64,000 nucleotides of DNA from NCBI GenBank assembly GCA_031835245.1, contig JAVKOQ010000017.1, forward strand, positions 302,501 to 366,500. Reading direction: 5' to 3'. Below the pieces are notes generated by a model. It was not told where the DNA came from and made no database searches. It saw only the letters and a list, made by a program, of their open reading frames with translations. Made by a program: the position numbers and the translations under genes. Origin of the DNA: Balamuthia mandrillaris (taxonomy: Eukaryota; Discosea; Longamoebia; Balamuthiidae). Below are positions 30,913 to 41,747 of the stretch, in pieces. Every line of letters begins with the position of its first letter. The stretch's first letter is position 1.

Positions 30913-31733
30913 ATGGAGTGTCCTCGTTGCTCCAAAGCGCCTTGGGTTTGCGAAGAAAAGGAGGGCTGTACCATCATGCTACCGTACGACGGTCTTAACA
31001 CAAAACGGGAGCTATGGAAAAAAATGCACTCCTTGGGTCTTACTGGGACCATCGCCAGACAGCCAAGAGCAGATGGCTCGGAAGAGTACATGACCGTCAT
31101 CAAAGCCTGCGGCATGCCTTCTCAAGTCAATTATTTTCATGTATGGCTTGTGGACTGGCTCCACTCCTTGTATGACACCTTATCACCTTTTGAACTTTTG
31201 AAACCCTAAGATACTGACTCTCCTGCAATAGAGGGGTAACAGGCTCCGTGCAGTTTGGAGAATGGCAGGACGTGGATTTTTCTACGCTGGAGATTTTAAA
31301 GACAGACCGACGCTATACACGTGAAGGATCATCTGGTGGACCGGACTTTGAAATCAATTACTCCAACGATTCCGACTCATCATTCTCCAAAATGCTTCGT
31401 TTGGTGTCTGAACATTTAGGATATCATGCAGAACCGAATTCAGTCTCAGGAACAATAGCTCTTTGGGATACAGTACCATTTCGTGTCCTTGTGAAACACG
31501 TGAAGGCCGACATGAAATCAGTGGTGCTAATATCTGACTCGATGGCCATGAAGGATATCATCAAAGCCTGTGTCGAGGAATTCAACTTACCAGAACATGT
31601 GGCTAGAACAGCGTACCTACAAGTAAGTATCAAGGATGAGATTTGGAGCTTTAGGTCAGCAAAAGACCTTAAGGACGATGACGTGATACTTTTTTATGAA
31701 TCAAAAGAAGAGGTGGAGGAAATAGAAAACTAA
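30913..31733 (+). CDS. Hypothetical protein with Cys cluster and possible beta-grasp domain
   Basis: Two exons (30913-31169, 31232-31733) give 252 residues with matching phase. The N-terminus has paired cysteines (CPRCSKAPWVCEEKEGC), which could bind zinc. The C-terminal ~85 residues alternate strands and a helix (FRVLVKHVKADMKSVVLI, then MKDIIKACVEEFNL, then IKDEIWSFRSAKDL, then DDDVILFYE), the layout of a ubiquitin-like or RA/PB1-type beta-grasp. No family identified. The first exon could instead end at an earlier GT donor, but only the donor at 31170 keeps the frame. Confidence 0.6.
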
Positions 31734-31802
31734 GAGTGATCCATTGTTGTAATAAAAGACTCCAATACAAAGTCATTCTATTCTATCAATACTCAATGGA
31801 CC

Positions 31803-31882
31803 AGTTGCATAGGAGAACTGGTAAGACAAATATTGCTGTTGCCGGAGGCGCCCTCGCTGGTGGCCTTGTCTTTTACCTCATC
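31803..31882 (+). pseudogene. Orphan F-box exon, diverged copy of the ADF/F-box exon 2
   Basis: The stretch reads ELVRQILLLPEAPSLVALSF in frame and continues TSS up to a donor GTACGTAC, against ELVRHVLLLLETPSLVALSS, TSS and the identical donor at 29823. Most differences from that exon are synonymous or conservative. An acceptor-like TTGCATAG precedes it. I found no following exon coding the second F-box half, nor an obvious start, so it looks like a gene fragment or a very diverged gene. Confidence 0.55.
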
Positions 31883-32151
31883 GTACGTACAAAACCCTTA
31901 TAGGAGGAACAGAGTGGTCTCAACGGGCACCCTTAACAAACAACACCAACACAATATATTGCCTGTAAGGCAATAATTCCGAAAATTTTACTATATTAAT
32001 AATGGTGTCGATAATTGGTTAAATTTGTCTGTAATGCATGATTTAAAAACGGGAGTTGGTGTGCCGCTTCAACGGCAGGTGGTACCGTTTTGCCGGGCTC
32101 CGTTGGTCCTCATTCTTGCATTCGAACGAAAAAAAAAAAGAGAGAACAAAC

Positions 32152-32706
32152 ATGGCGGACAATGAGAAGGCACAGGAGCTCTTGGCCCGCAAGTTCGAGC
32201 TCATCTTTAACTCGGCCACGATGATGTTGGGCTTTGAGAGTTTTGTGATATCCTCCTACCTTAACAGCTACACCTTCGAGGAGGATCTGGTCTTCAAGGC
32301 CACCGAGTCCTGGTCCGTGCTGCTCATCATGTTCAGCCTCATCACCAACATGTTGATCAGCGTGATAGCCGCCCATATGTCCGGCATGGAAGCCTACCAG
32401 CTCTGGCACCGGCGGCTACTGCTGACCACCCTGCAATGGATCTGCGGCGTCTCCTTGGTTGTCTTCGTGGTGGCCATGAACCTCATCGTGGCGGACGCCA
32501 AGCCCTTGAGGGAGGGCTACAAGGTGGCCATCTATACCATTACCGCGGCTTGCTTTGTATTGGTGCTGGTCTACTATGTCATTGCGCACGCGGCGGAGCG
32601 GCACGGCGGCATGTCGGCCCTTCTCAACTCCCTTTGTGGCGGCGAGTCCGCCCCACAACGGCCAGCTGCACACAAAAAAGTGGACGAAGATGACGACGAC
32701 TTGTAA
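32152..32706 (+). CDS. Four-helix membrane protein, unknown (weakly Orai-like layout)
   Basis: Intronless, 184 residues. There are four hydrophobic helices: ATMMLGFESFVISSYL (~20-36, with a Glu inside), SVLLIMFSLITNMLISVIAA (~52-71), LLLTTLQWICGVSLVVFVVA (~88-107) and IYTITAACFVLVLVYYVIAH (~128-147). The C-terminal tail is charged and ends in an Asp run (DEDDDDL). No family is recognised with confidence. The order, spacing and some patterns of helices 2 and 4 recall Orai calcium channels, but the similarity is too weak to name it. Confidence 0.75.
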   Translation: MADNEKAQELLARKFELIFNSATMMLGFESFVISSYLNSYTFEEDLVFKATESWSVLLIMFSLITNMLISVIAAHMSGMEAYQLWHRRLLLTTLQWICGVSLVVFVVAMNLIVADAKPLREGYKVAIYTITAACFVLVLVYYVIAHAAERHGGMSALLNSLCGGESAPQRPAAHKKVDEDDDDL

Positions 32707-32912
32707 CGCGGCCCGTTTTGTGTTTATTATAGCAAAAAAAAAAAATCAAGTTCAATGATATGGCCCCTCAATCACGGATTGTAAATTTGCGAACTTTCTC
32801 CCGAATTTCCACCTGAAAAAAATGACGAAAACGAAGTTCCATTCATTTGATAGATAGCGTGGCTAGAGAGAGGGAAGCAAGCGAGAGCAAAGAAAAGAGC
32901 TGAGCGAAGGCG

Positions 32913-33120
32913 ATGACAAGGAACTGCGGCGGCGGGGGAAGGAGGAGGGACCTGGGCCTGGGCCTGGGCTTGGCTCTGTTCATGACCACCTTGGCTTGTG
33001 TGGTGGCTGCTGTTGTGGCTGATGGCGCCGTCCACCCTGTATTTTTGTTCTCCATGTTTGTGCTTCGCTTCTCTTTTTGTTTTTATTTCTCTTTCTTTTC
33101 TTCTCTCGTTTCTTTGCTTG

Positions 33121-33164
<44 letters not shown>

Positions 33165-34834
33165 GACTAATGGGAAAAAATAAAATTACAAGCGACGGGA
33201 TGAGAACGGACTACGTGCAAAAAGCAAAAGAGTTGAAGCTGACCACTTTGACCCGTTTGATAGAGGAGGGAGTGCTGGCAAAGGGAGCCTACAGCGTGTA
33301 TCCTGCCGTTACATTTCCTTCTCACACCAGGTTTGTTGTTCGTCTATCTCTTCTCTTATTTGCTACTCCATTTCTTCATTCGTCTGTCTGCATCCCCGCC
33401 TCTCTGCGTTTCTACCTCTCTGCTCTCTTCTCTTCTTTCTTCTTGCTTCTTTGTTCCTTCTTTGCTCATTCTAACAAAAAACAATAGCATGATCACAGGC
33501 GTCTATCCCGCCAAGCATGGCATTTGGAATAACAACATGTTTGGACCACTCGACAACAACAGGTGTGTTTTAGCATCTTCTCTTTTCGTCGCTCTAATCT
33601 TATCTTGCTTCTTTGCTTCCTTGCTTGTCTTCTCTCTCTCTCTCTCTCTCTCTCACTCTCACTCTCACATTTGCTCATTCTCAACGCATGTTGCTGTTAT
33701 CCTAACCCTAAACAGCAATAATCATTACTTTTACAACAACATCAAAGTGAAGACTCTGTTTGATGCAGTAGTCGAGCAAGGATGGGGTGGGATTGGCGTG
33801 GATTGGCCGGTATCTGTCGGTGCTCCTCTAGACCTCCTCTTTCCCGGCAACGATCCTAATCCACGTTTGTTGCTCTTTATCTTCTTTGTTCTTTTCTTTG
33901 TTCTCTTACCTTCGTTTCGTTCAAACGAACAGCTTCATTAGCAGAAGCCAATTGGTTATACAACTCCATCAAAGGTTTACCCTACATACGCGATATAATA
34001 CCTGATGCGTCCGCCCTGTTCTTGGACCTTTTGGATGACAAACGACTGGCCATGGGCCTGCGCTTCCTGAAGCACAGCGTCTCCGCAAAGCGCCCTCCTG
34101 CCCTGATCGCCTTCCACTTCAACGATTTGGACCACTACGAGCACCTTCACGGCTACATGAGTCCTCGGGCCGTCGGCATGTTGCAAACAATCGATGCCTA
34201 CCTCGGCAAGTTTCTGGCATACGCTGACTCGCTGGGCTTGCTTTCAAACGCCACTGTCATAGTTACCTCGGACCACGGTTTTGTCAACACGACTCGTCAG
34301 GAGATATCCCCAGGGAACCTTCTATACTCGCTGGGTGCCATAGGGCCAAGCTCCTCCTCTCCATGGCAAGCATGGACCGACTGTTCTACCGGGGTATGTC
34401 CCATTTACATCCATCCGGACGCGCCTGCTCAAGTGAAACATTTGGTGGACCAAGCGGTTGCCATTCTCAAGTCGGATCCTGCCTACGCGATCGAGCGAGT
34501 CTATACTTCTCAGGAAATGGAGGAGTTGGGATGTTGGCCAGGAGCATACTTGATGCTCTCCTTGAAGACAGGTTATGTCTTCCAGAACTACGATCCGGCT
34601 TACCCTGATGTGCGACATTGTTGCAACCCCAACATCGGGCAACATGGCTATGCTGCTGATCTTCCGGAGATGTTCGCTTCGTTCATCATCAGAGGACCGA
34701 CCATCAAGAAAGGAGCCAAGATAGGAATGGTCCGGTTAATAGATATAGCCCCTACTGTCGCTCATATCATGGGCCTTTCACTCCCGGACGTGCAAGGCCG
34801 TATCATTTCTGAAGCGTTCGAAGCTTCACCATGA
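32913..34834 (+). CDS. Secreted/anchored type I phosphodiesterase-nucleotide pyrophosphatase (ENPP-like)
   Basis: Alkaline-phosphatase-superfamily hydrolase that cleaves phosphodiester or pyrophosphate bonds with two zinc ions, outside the cell. Five exons (32913-33055, 33193-33330, 33488-33562, 33716-33864, 33933-34834) give 468 residues. The N-terminal signal/anchor (LGLGLALFMTTLACVVAAVV) is followed by FLFSIDGMRTDY (first metal Asp, split by intron 1), TFPSHTSMITGVYPAKHG (nucleophile region), FNDLDHYEHLHG and TSDHGF (metal Asp/His), and NIGQHGYA (last metal His). Introns carry CT tracts. The substrate cannot be read from the sequence. Confidence 0.92.
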
Positions 34835-34938
34835 TGCTTTTGTTTCATTTTTAAGTTTGTGTGGTGTTGTTCAAAGTGGAATTCAAAATGGGGATAAGAC
34901 ACAACCACCACCAACTGTATCAATGAAGAAGGGATAGG

Positions 34939-36012
34939 TCAATTCAAAATGGCATTCAGGCTGGATCGCTTTCGAATGCTGTCTGCCTCCTCTTCCTTTT
35001 GCTTGCGACGAAGGTAGTCCTGCACCAGCTGACGTCGGTTGATCTTGCGTTCATCGTCTTCAGGAGAGAAGCCTTTCTCCATTGTGAACTTGGTAGTCTT
35101 TTGCTTTGTTTTGATTTTTTTGAGTTTGTTGTTGGGTTTGTTGGCGATGTTGTTGGAGGAGGAGGAAGTGTTGCCTTCTTCAACCACGGCAGGAGCGGAT
35201 GAGAAAAAGGATGAAGAAGAGGAAGAGGAGGAGGGAGGTATTGTCGTGGCAGAGTCCGCTGCGAGTCTCTGCTCTAATCGCCGTTCTCCCTTTAGAAGAT
35301 CACGGAGAAAACGTTATGATCAGCCTGATGCGGGAGCAAAAAAATAAAAAACAAAAAACGTACGGTAGGGCTGCTGTCGGTGCTTCGAGTAGACCGATGG
35401 GAAACGGCGGTAACAGGAACGCCATCATGATGCTTTGGAAATGGGTGAGGCTCGCCTTCAAAGTTGCTTTAAAAAAAGGAATTGAAAAGGTACCTTCAAG
35501 TCATAAGGAGCTGACGAAGAACGTAACAGGGAAGGAGCAAAGTCGTCTGGTGGGTGAGTTGGAGCAAGAACAGGTTGAGGATGAGCCTGGGGCTGAGGTA
35601 TGGGACTAGCTTGTTGGTCCTGAGCCTCCGACCCCTCAAAAGAGGATTTGAGGGCCAAACACATCTGGGACAAGTTGGCCACTTCCACCTCTACCAAACC
35701 AAGTTCTTCATCATTCAAGCACTGGTGCTTCGCCTGTTGCGCCATGTTCATTATAAGCGAGCATGACTGTATCATCTGTCGCATGGGAGATAGTGAGGGA
35801 GATAGCGATGAACGACAACACAAACAAAAATTATAAATACGAAAGAAGGATAACACATCAAAAAACAACACAAACACAAACACGAAAGCTGGACCCAAGG
35901 AGGGCTGCAAAGAGGGTAGACGTACATGATCCCAAGCAGCATCAGGGTCACCATCCTGGAAGCCCACCTGCGGCTCGTCTTGATGGGGTCGAGCCGCAGG
36001 TGGGCCATCCAT
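34939..36012 (-). CDS. Hypothetical protein A, shares C-terminal motif with the gene at 50.6-51.7 kb
   Basis: Exons 35926-36012 (start at the ATG at 36012), 35494-35775, 35364-35450 and 34939-35289 join in phase to about 268 residues. A helix near the N-terminus (QSCSLIMNMAQQAKHQC) leads into Pro/Gln- and Ser-rich sequence. The basic C-terminus ends in NRRQLVQDYLRRKQKEEE, then RSSLNAILN. A very similar ending occurs in the gene at 50563-51652. The frame stays open upstream of 36012 to a TAG acceptor at about 36108, so a further 5' exon is likely. No domain known; composition suggests a nuclear or scaffold protein. Confidence 0.6.
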
Positions 36013-36108
36013 TTTCCTTGTCCTTCTTCTGGCTGCGCTCTTGTGGTTGTTTCTAGGGGGCTGTTCCGTTGTGGTAGTGCCTCTCGTCAACAGCGCAGTA
36101 GCGGCTAC

Positions 36109-37110
36109 CCTAGAACTGGAAGAAAAATTATGAGGAGAGATAAAGAGGAGGAGGAAAAAAAGACCGAGGGCGGGAAGAGAGGCAGGGAAACGTTAGATGC
36201 GGCGGACAAAAAAAGAAGAAGGAAGGGGAGTGGTGTTCTCTTGTTGAAAACAACGGTGTGGAAAGTCAAAAAAGTAACGGGTGACACTACCTACAACATC
36301 TCTTATGGTAGTGGCTAATCATGAAATGAAGAGCGGTGATGTTTATTGCTTGGGTTGCTTTTAAGCGGAATATCTACGCCCTCCTAACTGTAAATAAGAA
36401 AAACATGACCATACATGCAGCCGGTCCAGTGCCAAGTTTACCGTTGTTGGGCCAGATCACGAATACAACTGAGCATAATTAGCTCTTGGTCAGCTGTTGC
36501 CGAGGATACCCTCCACGGAAACGGTCGTCCGGGATCGACCTATGAAATCCGCTCCCCCTATCTCCTGTTTACCCTTTTTCCAGCTCCCTGTTTTTAGGTT
36601 TTATTGGCAGAGGTTTTGAATTGGCGGGTTACCCTGATGTCATCTGGCCTATTTGCTTCTTTTAGAGAAAACGTTTGAGCGGTTTCCCACCACACCATCA
36701 GAAACAGCACCATCCCATGTCGTCGGGGATGCCATGCCCACTTTTTGCTTCCTGGTCATCACCGGGATAGCCAAGATAACGCCATCGACCTGAACTGCCA
36801 AAGTCCGGTCGCTAAGGACAGAATAGTACTGGAACAGTTCGGCTTTTAAACTGTCTATGCAACCCAAGATAAGGAAGATGGGGACGGGAATAGATGGCCT
36901 TGGAACCCGACAAGTGATGAGGTGTTTTGAGTGAATTCTCACCGAGGACCCAACTCCGCATTACAACAATCATTACACCATTTTTTGGTCTCATAACAAA
37001 AAAAAAGAGAAGAACATTCCGCACCATTGGCACCGGTTTATGGGGATTGTTCTTTGGTTTCTGTTGCGGCCATTTGCTCAAACCTACAAATGGATTCGTT
37101 CGTTGGATGG
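36109..37110. other. 1.0 kb without a supported gene
   Basis: It contains short open frames on the minus strand (36649-36942 and 36812-37123) with fairly ordinary amino-acid composition, but no start, splice or domain support. The 3' part may be the 3' UTR of the BAR-RhoGAP gene; the 5' part may hold a first exon of hypothetical A. It could also be remains of an old insertion. Confidence 0.4.
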
Positions 37111-37503
37111 TTAGCCGCTCCATTCACAAGCGTAGTATACAATGAAGGAGGAAACGCACTTGGTCCTCAGATAGGCGGCATTGCTGCGAGTTAACGACCC
37201 GCTCTTAGAAATAACGGGCATCTTGCTCTCCTCATTTGCTTCCCCTCGTGACAGTTGCTCCCACCTTTTGGTGTTATTGTTCGTTAGAGGAGAGAGAGAG
37301 AGAGAGAGAGAGGAGGGAGAGATCAACTTGGCTTTAAGTCCACCAGTATTGGCGTGTATCATATCTCTGTTACGATAGTCTTTCAGCTCCAAATCTGTTT
37401 CTGCCAGTTTCTCGAACCTAGTTTGTGCGCAAATCATTGATAACCTTTTCATAAAAGAGCAAGGAAGAGAAGAGAACGATGAAGAGAAGAGAATGATGAA
37501 GCG

Positions 37504-38987
37504 TTACTTTTCTCGCAAGTTGAAGGTGGCAGGACCAACACTGTTCCGTCTCTTATGATAACTGGTAGCATCATCATCATCAAAGTCTAGCCTAGTGCTA
37601 GAGTCTGAACGTTCCGTCTTGAGTGCTCTTTCGCCCTTGGAAGAGGCAGCATTTGTGTTTGAGGTCGACGGTAGCCGACCGGTTAGCGGCGGGATTTGGT
37701 TCCGGTTTTGTTGTGCAATCTTTTGTTCGAACATCTTTGCTTTGTCCAAAGCGAGGGATTGAGAGCTTGCCTTGTTGGTGCTGTCTTCAATGGCCTTCTG
37801 TTCTTCTGTCGCAGCAGTTACTCGTGGAGATGTCGGTTGGGAGCCCTCTTCTTTATCGCTATCAAGCTTGACCTGCTTCTCTTCATCTGATTCTTTGTCC
37901 TTCTCTTTTTCCTTCTCCTTTTCTCTCTCCTCTGTTTCTTTGTCTTTGTCTTTAACTTTCTGTTTGTCTTTGCGTACTTCTTTCTTCCGTTCTTGCTCCG
38001 TTAATGCAAGAGCCGCCTCGTTTTCTGCGTGCACATCTTTCTTTGCTTTGTCTTTCTTCTTATCTTTAACTTTCTCCTTTTCTACTTCCTTGCTTTTTAC
38101 TTTCTTTGAAGAAGCCGAAAGAGGGCCATCATTCTTGCCCCGAGGGCTCTTCCTTGGGGTTCTCTGTCCTTTGGTGCCAATGGTATCGCTCTGGGTAGGA
38201 GTCAGATTGAGGGGCTTAACAGGACAAGAAGCCCTCCAATCATCGTTGTTCTTTGCATCGGTTCCTCCACGCTCTTCCTCGTCGTTCGTTCCCTCGTTAG
38301 CTTGTACTCGTTCTGCTATAATCCCGTCATCCACGCCACCGCTGATAGCTGCGGTAGAATGTTGGCTTCCACCTCCTTCTGCCATGCCGGTTGCTCCGTT
38401 GATGCCCCCTCTTTCTTCTCCACTCGATTTGTCTTTTGTTTGGCCTTCTTTGGCACTCTTTTCTGGGTTTCGTGATACTGGCTCAGGTCCGAACACATCC
38501 TCGAAGAAGGTGATCATTAATTCAATGACAAGATTGGCCTTTTTCATATCAGCAAGCAAAGAGTGCTCCTCCAACTTTTCGCTGAGAAGAATGTTGGGTC
38601 CAAACAACGCCGCCAAGTTGCTGGCTGTCATCTTGTTGACATCAGCGTGTGCACTGATCTTGACGCAGAGGCGGATGATCCGTCTGGCGAGGGCAAAGTG
38701 GGCGGGCGGCAATTTGGCTACCGTTGCTTTCAGCATGGAAACCGCCCCAGAGGTTTTGGCTTTATCCAGGTCCCCAGATGAGGTACGAGGGGAGAGGACG
38801 GAGCCTCCTTCGTCCACCATCACACAGCCCATAAAGTCATCCCAGAGCGCAAATGTAAGGAGAGGATTTTGCAGCTGCCGTAAATACTTTTTGAGCACTT
38901 CTGCCACCACGTGTATGTTCGATATTTTAGCGAGATCTACATCCTCCCCTTTGAAGTGCTAATATCAGAGTAGAATAACAAGAGAAG

Positions 38988-39018
<31 letters not shown>

Positions 39019-40435
39019 GGTGCGCCAAAGAAGGAGAAGTTTAAAAAAACAGTAACAGAAATATTACCAGCATTTATGCTATTAATAAGCTCTCTTTGTT
39101 CAGCGGCAGATCCTGTAACGCGAAACAATCCTAACTTGTCCGCTCCTGGTACCACGTGCATGTTTGTTAGTTTAAAAGTGGAGATAATGACAGAGGAGAG
39201 ACAAACCATTCTGTTCGAGATGATTGATGATTTTGTCCAGGATGCTAGGAATATGAGGAGGTGAGATCCCTTCTCGTTCCATAAGTTGCTGCAATGACAC
39301 ACCAAACACAGCTGTACGCTCGCGCTCCTTTCTTTCCCTTTCCTCTTTTTCTTTTCGTGACTTGAACTCTTGTTGCTCCATTTCCAGATTTCTCCGTTGT
39401 TCTAACTCTATCTGCCGTTCTTGTTCTCGTCTCTTAACCTCTTGTGCTCGCTCCTTTTGTACTTGCATCCTAAACATGGCTATATCGGTTGACATCTGAG
39501 TTAGCACGTTGAGTGCATCGCTGAAGTGCTCCTTGTAGGCATCCAGATAGTCGCACAACTGTCCAATTTTGTGTCAGCTTTGGTTATGATTTAATACAAG
39601 AAAAGTAAAGTGGAGTAAAGGATGAACCTTTTCCATCATATCCGTTCTGCTTTTTTGATTAGTGTCAACAAGAGCTTTGCAGGCTACTTCCTGAATGCGC
39701 TCATACTTGAATCTTGCTTTGTTGTACTCAATGACAGCCTACAACCGTTTTTTGTAATGCACGAAAGAAGTTTGTGAGAAAGTGAAAGTATGCTGCTTCT
39801 AGTTGCTTGTTTGTGGGTAAAGGAGGCCAATTTACCAAGTTCTTCTGTTTCTCTTTTGTCTGGCGAGCTATTTTCTGCTCGGCTTGATCTTGCGCACTTT
39901 TGGCCTGCTCACAGCTCACTTTTGTAAGCTATCACAAACAGGAAGGCATGTGGTCAGACAAAAGCCAAAACGGGAGAGAGCGCAAAAGTTACCAGAGCGT
40001 CGTTTACATCAAAGTCAACAAAGTCCTTCACGGGATTTCCAAATACTTCCATCAAGTGCACGTCCTGACAAAGAAAGCATGAAATGATGCATCAACAACA
40101 ACAACAGAGCAGACAAACAAAACAAAAACTCAGCAACAACACAGGGAAAAGTATTTGAGTTTTAAGCTGTTGCTAACCAGGTGGTGTCGCATGGACTCTA
40201 TCGTGGATTGAAAGTTGCCCACCGTTACAAGGCATTCTCCTGTGTGATATCAAAAACACCTTGTGTCAATAAAAATGGCCTAAGAGAGAAACTAGCCCAA
40301 AAGCAATACACATCGAACCGAAGGGTGTGCTTGGATCTGACTTCTTGGCGTAATCCAGGAACGAATTGGAGAGACTTCGTCCCTCGTCCACCAGCCCTAT
40401 AGAGAGAAAAGTTAAATGACTCACATTCAAATAAA

Positions 40436-40477
<42 letters not shown>

Positions 40478-40934
40478 GCAGCAAGGAGATCGAAAAGAGA
40501 GAAAGGAACAGGCAAACAATAGAGGAAAAGGAGAGATACAACAAAAGGAGAGGAAAGAATTACGAGCGGCGCTTTCAATGCGTTGCTTGAGCTTGTCGTG
40601 AATCTCCATCAAACTGTCCTTATGATCTTCCAAAATCTGAAGAAGGCCGTTATTAAATACAAGACAAGCACGACGTCAAGGTAACGAACATGAACGTTAT
40701 AACAACAACAATGATAATAATCAGCATAAAAGGACGAACCATGGCTTGCACAGCAATCTCTTTTTCTTGGGCCGTAAGGGGAGCTCCGCCTTCGTGGCGC
40801 TCTGCGGCGATGCGGTGGTAGGACGAGGTGGCATTGTTGCTGTGGTTGCCGTGGTTGCTGCTGTTGCCTCCACGAGGAGAAAAAACAGAGGCAGAGCGCT
40901 TTCCACCTTCTCTCTTCAGCAACAGGTTTTTCAT
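37504..40934 (-). CDS. BAR domain plus RhoGAP protein
   Basis: GTPase-activating protein for Rho-family GTPases on curved membranes. Ten exons (40740-40934, 40564-40636, 40319-40396, 40178-40239, 39993-40064, 39836-39928, 39628-39738, 39207-39558, 39068-39145, 37504-38948) give 852 residues, all in phase. Residues ~60-330 are helical and fit a BAR dimer (LEDHKDSLMEIHDKLKQRIE, SNSFLDYAKK, VFGNPVKDFVDFDVND, YLDAYKEHF). The RhoGAP domain at ~345-560 has the arginine finger (GLFRVTGSAAEQ), VVAEVLKKYLRQLQNPLL and LARRIIRLC. The C-terminal third is a Lys/Glu-rich low-complexity tail. The stop TAA at 37504 sits inside a good GT donor; splicing there would add exons 37344-37444 and 37111-37244. Confidence 0.92.
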
Positions 40935-41228
40935 GCTCTAAAGCTGTTGCTTGTTTGTTTTTCGTTTGTTTCCTCCTTCTCCTCTTCTTCTCAGGGTGCT
41001 TTTCTTTCTTCTTTTTTGGGGAGCAAAGCCAAAGGGGCAAGTGCGCGAGAACCAAGATAGATATAGTTGCACCGGTACAAAAACAAGACCGCAACCGGAT
41101 TTCTTTCTTTCTTTCGTTGCTGCTTCTTCTTTACAGGGCTTTTTTTGTAATGATTAACCATAATGCTGCTGCTGCCGTGATGATGCGGCGCGCCGCTCTC
41201 AGCTGAGATCAACAGGGGGGGGGGGGGG

Positions 41229-41563
41229 AAGCGGAGCAATGAATTTTTGTCGACGTGAAAGATCTCTGCTAAAGATGAGACAAAGAAAAAGACAACAGAA
41301 ATGGCCTTTTTATGGTAAGATAAAGCCTCTGTTTTGATTTTTGATTGGTGGTTTGAAACTTTCAGTAACCGATCAAAGCATTGAGCCGCTTTGGGGTAAA
41401 GCGGCGCAATGCTTTGATCTGTGACTGAAAGTTTCAAACCACCAATCAAAAATCAAAACAGAGGCTTAATCTTACCATAAAAAGGCCATTTCTGTTGTCT
41501 TTTTCTTTGTCTCATCTCTAGCAGAGATCTTTCACGTCGACAAAAATTCATTGCTCCGCTTTA
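41229..41563. mobile_element. Two copies of a ~165-bp MITE in inverted orientation, forming a near-palindrome
   Basis: 41229-41392 and 41397-41563 are inverted copies that differ at only about six positions (about 96% identical). Each arm itself ends in short inverted repeats close to TAAAGCGG(A/C)GCAATG, so each looks like a complete small element. GGGG lies between them, and runs of 14 and 10 G flank the pair. No coding capacity. A single-stranded form would fold into one long hairpin. It sits in the 5' region between the BAR-RhoGAP gene and the cyclotransferase-like gene. Confidence 0.8.
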
Positions 41564-41747
41564 GGGGGGGGGGAATACCCCTGCAGCTGTTGGTTGTTGT
41601 TTAACTGAACCACTTGCCTATTATCCTAATAGATTATTGCTTTATTTGTCCCCGATAATCGATAAATGCCACTTGTTATCGACAAACTCAGAAAATGCTG
41701 ACAAAAAATTATCAACAGAAAGCAAGGAGGAGGAAGAAAGGAAGCTC

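Noticed and set aside
31796-31903. Small ORF coding a hydrophobic peptide in another frame over the orphan F-box exon
   Set aside because: The F-box frame shows protein-level conservation with the 29.7 kb exon, so this frame is a shadow.
36415-36600. Possible tRNA on the minus strand (GGTCGATCCC resembles a T arm)
   Set aside because: No matching acceptor, D arm or anticodon stem could be drawn around it.
36649-36942. 97-codon minus-strand ORF with ordinary composition
   Set aside because: No ATG in a sensible place, no splice partners and no family likeness. Left as an unassigned gap.
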